In this document: one piece after another, positions 54,354 to 64,000 of the stretch
Numbering within the stretch: position 1 is the stretch's first letter
Layout: each line of letters starts with the position of its first letter
Origin: Zygnema cylindricum
Lineage: Eukaryota > Streptophyta > Zygnematophyceae > Zygnematales > Zygnemataceae
Direction: 5' to 3'
NCBI GenBank assembly: GCA_037447655.1
Contig: JBBHKE010002774.1
Location: 62,426 to 126,425, forward strand
Length of the DNA: 64,000 nt
The notes under the pieces: generated by a model
The model's database searches: none
The model's input: only the letters and a program-made list of their open reading frames with translations
What the model was told of the DNA's origin: nothing
Position numbers and translations under genes: made by a program

Positions 54354-55351
54354 TGCTGTTTTGGAAACCTTCAGTCCTCTCTATATCTCGTTGCTATACT
54401 GCCATGCTGCGCTAAGTCTGACATCGCAGTTGGAAACCTGTAATCCTCTCTATACTTTGTTGCTATGCTGCCATGCTGCGCTTCTCTAATGTCGTAGCTG
54501 CGCTGGTAGAACACCGCAGTCACAGCAGCTTGAGTAAATAGCTGCGCTGCTCTAAACATTACAGCTGCGCTGGTCGAGGACAGCAACCATAGCAGTTTGT
54601 ATGAAAGCTAAACTGTCGTAGGCAGGATTTAGTGTTTATGTAACTCTAAAGGGAGTACACAGACTTGGTACACCTCAGGCACACGTGTCGGTATGTGGGG
54701 GTAGTCAAGGTTGGTTGATCTGGACGACGAAGTACGCAGTCATTTGGTGACTCGATTTACACGTGGAGGTTCATCTTCAGTGGGAACGAATGCGTGGATG
54801 GTGGACGGAGTTCGCCGTCATTTTTGAAAGTGAAATATTGAAGTGCGCCGTCATTTCGGTGAAAGTACTTTTGCTGCACACTTTAGCGGCGGCTAGAGTT
54901 AAAGATTGATGTAAATAGTTTGTACGGCAAACGGCAAAGGTTTGGTTTGGTAAAGATTTAGTGTACCGGTGGACCACGGTAATTGTGGTACGGTTTGGAT
55001 CAGTTGTATGCTCACTTATATATGTAGGACTTAGAATAGTTTGGAAGTTAGGATTTTCATTGTATGAAAAACTGCGAAGCAGTTTTTTGGGTTTTTTAAA
55101 TTATAAGATCATTGTGATCTTTTGGCAGAATTGTGTGAAATTCTGTATGTGTTTTTTTTTGTTTATTTTCTTCATTGTGGCAAATTTGCAGACCTAGTGT
55201 GTGTCTGATTTGCTTGGAGCTTCATTTTGAAGTTGGTCATTTGTGGGTAATCGTGAGAGTTTCCTCTTTGTACTTTGATTGTGATTATGGCAACTGCTGC
55301 TGCTGCTGCTTCCTCTTCTTCTACAGGGGCACAAGCTGCCTGAAATCCACA
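54354..55351 (+). repeat. G1 3' LTR
   Basis: 998 bp, follows the purine tract TTTAAGGGAG; has the same internal tandem repeats as the 5' LTR. Confidence 0.9.
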
Positions 55352-58300
55352 AAAATCACTCCATTGTCATCCTCAAACATATAAATAGAATGGTCAAAAC
55401 TGATCTGAATATATCCCAAACTGGTGAGAAACTCATCTAATTTCTTGTTCCATTGTCTAGGAGCCTGCTTCAGTCTATATAAGGACTTTATGAGCCTGCG
55501 GACTTTGCTCTCTTCTCCTTGTTTAAAACCCCCCCTGGTTGTCTCATAAAAATTTATTCCTCTAGTTCACTGTTGAGGAAAGCGGTCTTGATATCCATCT
55601 GGTGAATTTCCATGTCTTCCGCTGCTGGTAGACTAAAGAGAATCCATACAGATGGGAACCGAACCACCGGAGCAAAAGTCACCTTATAATCTATCCCCTC
55701 TTTTTGGGTGAATCCCTTTGCTACCAACCGAGCCTCATATCTCTCAATGGTATTATCTGGGTTCAGTTTCAATTTAAATACCCATTTGCACCCGATAGGT
55801 TTTCTGTTAGGAGGACAATCCACCAGTTCCCAAGTATTAGCTTGCATAATTGAAGCCATCTCATCATTTATGGCTCTGACCCATCTATCTCTCTTCGAAC
55901 TGTCCATTGCCTTCGAGTATAACCGAGGCTCATCTGGGTGAGATAGCTTTGTTACCTTGTGAGCAACCTATTTTTCTTGTAGTCGTTTGCTCCTCCTCCG
56001 TCGTCCCACAAAGTCCGAAGCTAGAATGGAGGGAAGTCTTGGATTCCTCCGCACTGTCTCTTCAGCTCCCCTATCCATGGAAGCCCGTTCTGGCTCCTCT
56101 TCCTCTCTCTCTTCAGAGTGTGTAAAAATATGAGGGGATTATGAGATATCTCCCCCATCTTTGATTTCCTTTGAATCTGCAATCACATTTTCACTAGTGT
56201 CCCTTCTAGGAAGATCTAAGTCCTTCTCACTCTCGGACTCAAAATTGATTCAGATTTTCTTACTGTATTTGAACGGATCAAAAGACTTCCCTTCATCCAT
56301 GACAACTAGATGCTATACCAGAATGATATTTTGTTTAGCTAAGTCATACACTCTATATCCTTTGACATCCTCATCATATCCCACAAAATATCTCGGTTTC
56401 CCTTTAGCATCTAGTTTCCAGTTTTTCTTATCTGTGTCAAGAATGTAATCTGGACTACCGAATACTTTCAAGTGAGAAATATTCGGTTTCCTTCCAACCT
56501 ATCTCTCATAAGGGGTCATTCCTTTAACAAGTTGTATTGAGGACTCTACTCTTAATGTAGTTAGCACAGTTCATGGCTTGTGCCCAAAATCTTCTTCCTA
56601 TTTTTTTATCTGCCAACATACTGCATACACTGTCTCCGAAAGTCCAGTTTAACCTCTCAGCTACCCCATTTTTTTCTTGATTATTCGGTAAAGTTTTCTT
56701 ATGCAGAACTCACTCATCTCTCAGGTATTCCTCAAACTGGTTAGAGGTGTACTCCCCCCCATTATCACTCTTTATTCGCTCAATGGTGGTTCCGTGCAAC
56801 TTCTCACTCCAAGTTTTGTATTTTTTAAAGTACTTTGGTGTTTTAGACTTTGTTTTTAAGAAGTAGACTCTGGAATACTTGGACCAATCATCAGTAATTG
56901 TCAATATATATCTCTTCCTCCCAACCGAAGGTACTCTTGCTGGTCCCTAGATATCTGTGTGGACCAGATCTAGTACTTTCTCACCTCTATATGTGGTAGT
57001 TTTGGGAAAGGAGAGTTTGTGAGCCTTACCTTGGGCACAGCCACTACAATCATCCATCATTTTATTATCCCCAAACTGAATGCCTTCTACTTCACCCATG
57101 TTCTTCATTTCCCTCAGCCTATCAAAATGCACATGTCCCAAACGCTTATGCCAGATCATCAAGCTCTGAACACCACCATAGTAAGCACTCTTCTTTTCAT
57201 TACTCAGGTTAAGCCTAAATATTCCTTGGCTACCCTTCTCTGCTGTGAAGTAGACTTCATCTCCATACTTAGCTGTAAAGACTCCCTTTCTAGTGAAGGT
57301 ATCAATATCCTTGTCATCTAATACAAAAGTAGACACAAGATTTTTACTCAGTTGAGGAATGTAGAGCACATCTGAGAAGGTGAGAGTAGAAGTCTTACCT
57401 TCCACTAAGACTTTCAAATCTACCGAGCCCACTAGATCTGTGGTAACTACTCTTCCATCCCCATACTCTATTTCTAAATTTGGGATCTTTATTTTGCTTA
57501 GTGAAGAGGTGCCAGTCAGGACATATATGCATGGATGCACCTGAGTCAATGATCCATCCCTCCTCTGGAGCTTCCCAAATGGCTCCAATGAGCACACTTC
57601 TGTTTCTGAGGGATATCTTTCTCCTCTAGATTCTCATCAAGAATGAGCTACCATCATCCCCCTCAGAAGACTCGACCTCCTCGGTCTCTCTTTTCACTCG
57701 TGTGACCACAAGTGCTTTCTTCTTCCCTGTGGAAGTTCCCCCTCCAGTGTTTTCTTGAAGCCTCAGCTTCGATAGCTTGATGCAATCAGCTATGAAGTGT
57801 TCCATCTTTTTGCATAAATGGAAAAGACCCTTTGGAGCCATTGGTTCTCCGGATTGGTCCTTCTCCCCTTTGAAGCTGTTATGCGGCTTCTTCGGATCCT
57901 TCCTCCACCGGTTTGTTCCGGCAGCTAGAGCTTGAACGCTCATTCCTCCAATACGGATCTCAATAGTGTTTTGCTGCATGAGTATCATTTGGACTACGGT
58001 GTTCCACTTCCAAGAACTATCATCCATTTCATGTACTCAGTACACTATATTTTCATACTCATCAAGCAACTTCATGATGAGGGTGTTAACTTTCATCTTC
58101 ATAGTGCCTGTCCATTCGGCACTTTCCACCGCCATGTATAGACAAGAGAGATCAATGCAGTAGTCTAACATCTTCCCTCCTTTGTAAGTATAACTGATCT
58201 GCCTTTGCTCAGCCAGCTGGAGCTCCTGAATGCTACTAGCTTTATAGTTCTCGACTAATGTCATCCATAGCTCCTCGACTTTGAAGATGTGAAGATGAGA

Positions 58301-58665
58301 GGTCACCAAGGCTTGAGTAAGGTGCCTCATAATCAAATGCCTGGCATTCATGTTGGTGTACCCCCACATTTGAATATCATTTTCCTCGGTCTTCACGGCC
58401 ACTGCTCTGGGTGTTGTGGCAATAGGCGTAAGAGGTGTCTCCTTTCCTTTTTCGGACACACTCTTGTCCCCATCATCTGTCTCCTCAATTGGAGTAGATG
58501 TTGCTACAGAAAATCTCACTCTTCAAAACCCTGGTGGAGTTCCCTGAGATGGACGTTTCACTTGTCCACTAACAATACCACAGTATCAATTTTCACACAA
58601 TGCTCCTGTCGCCATGGCTTCCCAGTAAATGAACCTAGATTCATTGAATATGGGCACCCTAGAGG

Positions 58666-58680
58666 GTGGGCCCATAACCT
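58666..58680 (-). other. D2 primer-binding site
   Basis: On the minus strand GGTTATGGGCCCACC, intact, adjoining the LTR end at 58681. Confidence 0.8.
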
Positions 58681-59679
58681 GCAATTTTGTTTCCCCCATT
58701 ATGGACCAAAATTGAGGAAGCCTCTAAGTAGTTTTATACTAACCGACTTTCAACTAGAGAAACTGCCACCCAAGCAGACAAATAGACAATCTGACTACAC
58801 CACTATACAGTCTGGACTCCCCCGAGTCCACAGCAAAAAGAATCATTGAAAACGCCTAACCAAGCGATTAATTATCAAGTGGCAAAGATGCCAATATTAA
58901 TACAAGCTTGTTGGGAGAGAGGCGGCTACCTCCTCAATCCTCTAAGTCCTAAACCCCTCTCACAACCCCTGTCTACTGATGTACGAACCAATCAGAAGAC
59001 TGTACAGTATAGAAAGGTACTAAGGCCAATGTACTTTCTGTACGGCTTGTGTTCGACAAGGCCATGGAGTGGATGCCTGTCTCCTTCGGACTCATCCTCA
59101 TGCTCCTCGGCATTCCTGCCTCCCAAACATATCTTGCCACGTGTCGCCAGGTCACGCTACGTTCGAAAACAGCCAAGGCGGCTATTACGGGATCTCGGCG
59201 ATGATGTTGGCAGTCTGATCCAAACCGACTTTTAATGCTCGCCGTTCAAAACAAATGTCTCGTTTATTTGTTTCATGCGCACTATAAAAACCAATTGGTC
59301 TCTACGTCGTCTAATAGTAATTCTGTTAATTGGATTAATGCTCTAGTTACTGTTAAAATAGCAATCACACCCTATGTATCCTAACGGACTACTACGACAA
59401 ACTAGTAAGGGCTGACGCCTAAGCCTCGCCCTGCCGGTCGGATGTTCGAGTTCTATCGGACTAAACCTTTTTGGTTGAGAGTGACTTAGGTCACTCTTTA
59501 GCCCTACCTAAGGATCTAAGGCATCCATGGCTCCACCGCCCTCTCTCTCTTTCATTGACTACAACAAGTATGGGGGCTAGAGAGAAAAGGTGGAGGAAGG
59601 TTGCTAGTGCTTTTCCTTTTAGCTAATTTGACTAATTAAGACTTAGAAAATACCCCCCTTAAATCTTGTGATTTCAACA
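58681..59679 (-). repeat. D2 5' LTR
   Basis: 999 bp on the minus strand, TGTTGAAATCACAAG...AATTGCA. Carries the stem around GCCATGGA, the tRNA-like unit, a GTAC array, TATA and leader hairpins. Confidence 0.9.
59390..59470 (+). other. tRNA-like unit, antisense in the D2 5' LTR
   Basis: Plus-strand AACTAGTAAGGGCTGACGC and GGATGTTCGAGTTC; slightly more decayed than the copy at 47050. Confidence 0.55.
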
Positions 59680-61607
59680 ATCCCTTCAAATACACTAAGA
59701 AAATCAGAATTAGTTTTGAGTCCGAGAGTGAGGAAGTCTTAGATTTTTCCATAAGGAACAGAAGTGAAAACGTGATTGCAGATTCAGGGGAGATGCAAGA
59801 TGGGGGAGATATACCGAAATTTCCTCATATTTTTACACACTCTGAGGAGAGAGAGGAAGAGGAGCCAAAATTGACTTCCATGGATAGGGGAGTTGATGAG
59901 AGAGTAAGGGGGAACACGAGACTTCCCTCCATTTCAGCTTCAAATTTTGAGGGAGGACGAAAGAGCATCAAAAGACTATAAGAAAAACATGCTGCTCACA
60001 AGGTAACAAAACTATTTCACCTAGATGAGCCTCAGTAATACCCGGAGGCAATGGACATTCGAGAGAAAGACCGATGGGTCAGAGCCATAAATGATGAGAT
60101 GGCTTCCATCATAGAAGCTAATATTTGGGAGATGGTGGACTCTCTTCCAGATAGAAAACCTATCGGGTGCAAATGGTTATTTAAATTGAAACTGAACCCA
60201 GATAATACCATTGAGAGATATAAGGCTCCGTTGGTAGCAAACGGGTTCACCCAAAAAAAGGGGATAGGTTATGAGGAGACTTTTGCTCAGTGGTTTGGTT
60301 CCCATCTGTGAGGAGAAGACATGGAAATTCACCTGATGGATATCAAGACCGCTTTCCTCAACGGTGAACTAGAGGAAGAAATCTTTTTGCGACAACTAGA
60401 GGGATTTATAGAGGAATGAGAAGAAAGCAAAGTCTGCAGGCTCATAAAGTCCTTATATGGATAGAAGGAGGCTCCCAAACTTTGGAACAAGAAACTAGAT
60501 GAGTTTCTCAACGGTCTAGGATATATTCGGATCAGTTCTGACCATTCTATTTATATGTTTCAGGATGAGAATGGTTTGATTTTTATTGCAATTTATGTGG
60601 ATGATTTGCTGGTGTTAAGTAAAATTATGGAAAAGATCAATAAGTTAAAAAAGATCTTAGAAGTAGATTTGACATGAAGGATTTAGGGGAGGCTAAATAT
60701 CTTTTGGTGATTCAAATGGAAATAGATAGAGAGAAGAGAATAATCAGACTTACTCAGAAGGAAGCTATCGGAAATATGCTTGAAAAATTTCAGATGGAAA
60801 AGGCAAACAGCTGTACCACTCCCATGGACTTGAAGAAAGTAAGTGATGGGAGTGTAGAAGGAGGACTGGTAATACTAGATGAACAGATGAGTTCAGAAGA
60901 GAGACAGTTTATGAAGTCTATTTCTTACAGGTAGGTTCTAGGAAGCATGATTTACTTTATGAATTGTACTAGACCGGACATAGCAGCAGTAATTGGAGCA
61001 CTCAGTAGGAGTCTTAATGATCCTAGGAAAAGAGACTGTGAGGCAGCCAAAAGAGTCATGAGATACTTGGTGGGAACCACGGATTTATGGTTGTATTTCG
61101 GAGGGGAGCACACTGACATCACTACTTGGAGTGATGCCTGTTATCGACATGCACCTATGAGAAGATGTACTTCTGGATATGTGTTATATGTGGGGGAAGG
61201 TGCTTGTTGTTGGAGTAGCAAGCAACAAAAGGTGGTTGCTCGGTCCACTATGGAGGCTGAGTACATGGCCTCTTGTTCTGTTGTGAAAGAGTTGATGTGG
61301 GTCAAGTCTTTGTTGCAAGAATAGGGGTATATGAAGAAGGGAGTGCATGAAGTGTTTTGTGATAATCAGATTACAATTGCAATTGGAGCCAATCTAAAAC
61401 ATCATTTTAAGGTTAGGCATATTGATATAAGATTGAGATTTGTGAGGGAAAAGGTTGAAAACAAAATTGTGAATCTTTTGTATAGAGGTGATAGGGAAAT
61501 TGTAGCCGGTATGATGACAAAGCCTGTGCCCTCTCCCAAGTAAAAATTCTGCAGAGAAAAGTGTGGGTTAAAAGAGAAACTAAAATTAGACTAGAAAATA
61601 CGGTGAG

Positions 61608-62605
61608 TGTTGAAATCACTAGATTTAGGAGAGATATATTCTAAGTCTTAATTGATTAGAATAGCTAAAAGAAAAGCCACAGCAGCCTGCCTCCACCTTC
61701 TCTCTCTAGCCCCCATACTTGTAGTCATTGAAGGAGAGAGTGGGCGGTGGAGCCATGGCTACCTCACCTCAATAGGCAGGACTAAAGAGTGACCTACGTC
61801 ACTCTCAACATTAAAGGTTGAGTCCGGCAGGACTCAAACCTCTGACCGACAGAGCGAGGCGTAGCCGTTAGCTCTTACCGGTCTGTCGTAGTAGTCCGTT
61901 AGGATACATAGGGTTTAGTAGCTATTTAAACATTAGCTAGATTATTTAATCGATTAACGGAATAACAAATTGAGGACATAGAAACTAGTTGAGTTTTAGT
62001 ACGCACGAAACAAATGTACCGGACATTTGTTTATTTTGAACGGGTAGCATTTAAAGCCGGTTTGGATCCGACGCCCCTCATCATCACCGAGATCTTGGAA
62101 TGGCCGCCTTGGCGGTTTTCGGACATGACATGACCTGCCGACACATGGCAAGATATCATTGGGAAGCGGGAATCCCGTGGAGCACGATGACATGTCTGAA
62201 GAGACAGATGTCCACTCCATGGCCTTGTCGTACACTGGTCGTACATAAAGTACATCGGCCCTAGTACCTTTCTGTACTGTACAGTCTTCTGATTGGTTCG
62301 TACATGAGTAGATATGGGTTGTGAGAGGGGTTTAGGGCTCAGAGGATTGAGGAGGTAGCCGCCTCTCTCCCAACAAGCTTGTATAAGTATTGGCATCTTT
62401 GCCACTTGAGAATTAATCGCCTGGGTGGGCGTTTTCAGTGATTCTTTTTGTTGTGGACCCAGGGGAGTCGAAACTGCACAAGGGTGCAGTCAAATTGTTT
62501 ATTTGCCTGCTTGGGTAGTGGCTGTTCTAGTTGAAAATGGGTTAGTGAAAAACTACCTAGAGGCTTCCTGAATTTTGCAGTCCAATTGGGGGACAGAGAA
62601 CTACA
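61608..62605 (+). repeat. C1 3' LTR
   Basis: 998 bp, TGTTGAAATCACTAG...AACTACA, followed by TTATT. Contains an antisense tRNA-like unit, a GTAC array (about 62228-62310), a TATA-like CTTGTATAAGTATT (about 62380) and the hairpin ACTGCAC-AAGG-GTGCAGT. Confidence 0.9.
61826..61885 (-). other. tRNA-like unit, antisense in the C1 3' LTR
   Basis: Minus-strand CGGTAAGAGCTAACGGCT and GAGGTTTGAGTCC. Confidence 0.62.
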
Positions 62606-62610
62606 TTATT

Positions 62611-62633
62611 TACTTATTTAACACTGTTTATAC
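62611..62633. mobile_element. End of the foldback element beyond C1
   Basis: TACTTATTTAACACTG continues, in inverted form, the alignment with the left arm at about 23095-23120. Confidence 0.5.
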
Positions 62634-64000
62634 AATCTATTGTACCTGTGTACCACGCTTCATGCATTAAACTCGTATTAAATTTCGTATTAACACTATT
62701 GAATCGTCAACGCTCATAACGATGGGCGGTGTGGTACTATACACCGTGTTGTATTGTACTCTATACAATGTCGAGTATTGTAGAGTATATGTTAAGTCCA
62801 GTATCACAATCCGGTCGCACTTTCGACAATGAGACTACGGAAATTAGGTACGGTTTGCACAGCTTTTACGTACAAGTCGTACAAAGGGAACCATACAAAA
62901 ATAACTAAATCCTAAATCAGTTATCGCAATAATTTTTTACATATATATCGATCCGAGATATCGATTCCTTGTGGGTAGAGGTCGCAATCGGGTACTCGAA
63001 TCTGTACCCGACCGTTACCCGACTGTCCGCGTCGGATCTTAAACGGATTCGTGTGTAACGACCGGCCGGAAATCGGGTACGGTCGGTTAAGCAAAAAACT
63101 AAAAAAATTGAAATGTTATGTACTGTCCATACTATCCAACATTATTGTACTTTGTACTCTTGGTAAAGTGGAAGGTATAAGGGAGATGTACCACAAATTT
63201 TGTAATTATTCGGGAAGGGGGGATTAAGGGGTAGTTGCGGGAAATCGAGTTTCGGTTAACTTTATTTTCGTAAGCGCGTATCGGGTACCGGGTAACGAGT
63301 TAGGAGCGTCATATAACCTGGTGAGGTGTCGAGTGGGTAGATTTAAAAAAGAAAAAAAATGTCAGTTTCGGGTATCTAAAATTTTTACTTTCGTAGGGCA
63401 AAAGAAGGTATATTTTGTTATCGGTAAGAGGCTACCGATACACATCACTACCCCGAAGTTATTAGAGTAAACAAATTGATAGCGTTATCAACTCTAATTT
63501 GGGTTTAAAGACACAACACAAACAAAATATTAACGCTAATTTATACATCCAACACTAATTTGGATACACATTCCCATAGTGTAGCCTCTATTTCACATTG
63601 TCATTTTTTGAGCATGTGAAAACAAATTTGTGAGATTTTCTTGTCTTTTTTAATACGAATAAAATCTGAATGCGCTTTTGCGTGTTGACGCCACTCATTT
63701 TCATGTGTCGACGAGTTTTCTACCACTTGTCTGTACTGCTTTGGAATATTAGCGATTCAAGCTGCGAAACGCCCGTATGATATGCACGCAATATATTTTC
63801 TGGTGGTTTTGAAAATTCAAGGTAAAATTTAAGGTCGAATTGTACATGATAAAAAAGAATTGGATGGAGTTCTGGAAAAAGTGGAGTTTTTTAAAGGGAT
63901 AAAAGGTTGTTCAAACGGCATAGATTAGGATTGTTGGAATTTTGAAATCCAACGGCCGAAAATTATACGCACCTAAATAAAACGACGACACGCGGCAGGT
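62634..64000. other. AT-rich flank, no gene seen
   Basis: Several CGGGTAC/GTACCCG motifs lie at 62990-63080 and 63280-63300. Sequences at 63415-63450 (ATCGGTAAGAGGCTACCGAT) resemble the foldback palindrome at 23158-23556, so a degenerate related copy may be present. Confidence 0.4.

Larger units (their letters stand above)
49102..55351 (+). mobile_element. Copia element G1 inserted in D2
   Basis: LTRs 49102-50100 (999 bp) and 54354-55351 (998 bp), flanked by AAAAT (49097-49101, 55352-55356). It is a separate lineage from A-E: its LTR has no tRNA-like unit. Element H (3192-4277) is a relative. Confidence 0.93.
48133..58637 (-). pseudogene. D2 gag-pol pseudogene, split by G1
   Basis: Minus-strand order: Gag (about 58637-57630, knuckle degraded to FHLCKKMEHFIADC), protease with intact DSGA (near 57548), integrase zinc end (CSGCAQGKAHK, near 57050), core (56710-56904), linker, RT (55554-55907, KWVFKLKLNPDN), then after G1 the rest of RT from VDDLLVLS and RNase H (48133-49083, MEVEYMA and CDNQAA). 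Several stops and shifts lie between these blocks. Confidence 0.88.
46339..59679 (-). mobile_element. Copia element D2 (minus strand) inserted in C1
   Basis: Same family as C1. The 5' LTR is 58681-59679 and the 3' LTR is 46339-48074. The target sequence ATCCCT appears at 46333-46338 and 59680-59685; 5 or 6 bases are duplicated. The coding region is broken by stops, and G1 interrupts its RT gene. The PBS (58666-58680) is intact. Confidence 0.9.
25035..61543 (+). pseudogene. C1 gag-pol, split into five pieces
   Basis: Gag starts at 25035, inside the LTR, and shifts frame soon after. It resumes at 32519, is cut by E2 between the EIYRAG and TIQKLQL motifs, and continues at 33818-34757. The knuckle reads CHLWKKPGHF, with the second Cys lost. 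Protease DSGA is DSRA followed by a stop. After B1 the integrase zinc end and core follow (45337-46270, with YSRVYFL and SDNGGEY). After D2 come the linker, RT (YVDD near 60592) and RNase H (MEAEYMA, CDNQ) to about 61543. Stops occur in every piece. The order is the normal copia order: Gag, protease, integrase, RT, RNase H. Confidence 0.85.
24071..62605 (+). mobile_element. Host copia element C1 of the nest
   Basis: Both LTRs are present (24071-25053, 61608-62605), flanked by TTATT (24066-24070, 62606-62610). Its own sequence is 24071-25224, 32519-32799, 33818-34762, 45337-46338 and 59686-62605. Everything else inside belongs to later insertions. The coding region carries stops and shifts, so C1 is dead. 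It belongs to the same family as D2. Confidence 0.9.

Overview
The window looks like nuclear DNA of a land plant. The evidence is a five-exon R2R3-MYB transcription factor gene with GT-AG introns at the usual MYB positions, Ty1/copia retrotransposons whose primer-binding site matches the anticodon arm of plant initiator tRNA-Met, and PIF/Harbinger-like miniature elements with TTA/TAA target duplications. The AT-rich intergenic DNA and introns of 187-359 bp would fit a bryophyte, but nothing here proves that. The MYB gene is the only ordinary host gene I can support.

Left part (1-7196): a pile of copia remnants. A non-autonomous element B2 (1-3191) sits in the 3' end of element H (3192-4277). 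H is inserted in a decayed minus-strand element I (4278-7196).

Middle (7197-24070): degenerate Harbinger-like repeats, the MYB gene on the minus strand (CDS 11308-14609), then AT-rich DNA with a complete Harbinger-like MITE (15153-16131), a second one (19515-19977), a pair of unclassified inverted-repeat elements (18816-19380, 21144-21881), a 21-bp minisatellite (20558-20733) and a large foldback element (from about 23095) that carries a TA-flanked insertion.

Right part (24071-62605): one 38.5-kb nest. Copia element C1 is flanked by TTATT and still has both LTRs, but four later insertions split it: A2 (with an LTR of family E inside), a minus-strand solo LTR E2, B1 (with the young intact element A1 inside its 5' LTR), and the minus-strand element D2 (with a Harbinger-like MITE in its 3' LTR and element G1 in its RT gene). 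Target-site duplications support nearly every step. C1 itself landed in an arm of the foldback element, whose end reappears at 62611-62633.

A1 (35105-41314) is the only near-autonomous element: 890-bp LTRs with five mismatches, and Gag and Pol open in one frame apart from one TAA. B1 and B2 encode Gag fused in frame to eroded RT/RNase H and would depend on a partner for Pol.

Most striking signal: the related LTR families (A, B, C/D, E) share unusual modules. These are a tRNA-like A-box/B-box unit always antisense to the LTR, a GTAC-rich promoter array before ATTGG and TATA motifs, small leader hairpins whose stems covary between families, a Gag start codon inside the LTR, and a half-tRNA-type PBS that is itself Gag coding sequence. 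The functions suggested for these modules are inference.
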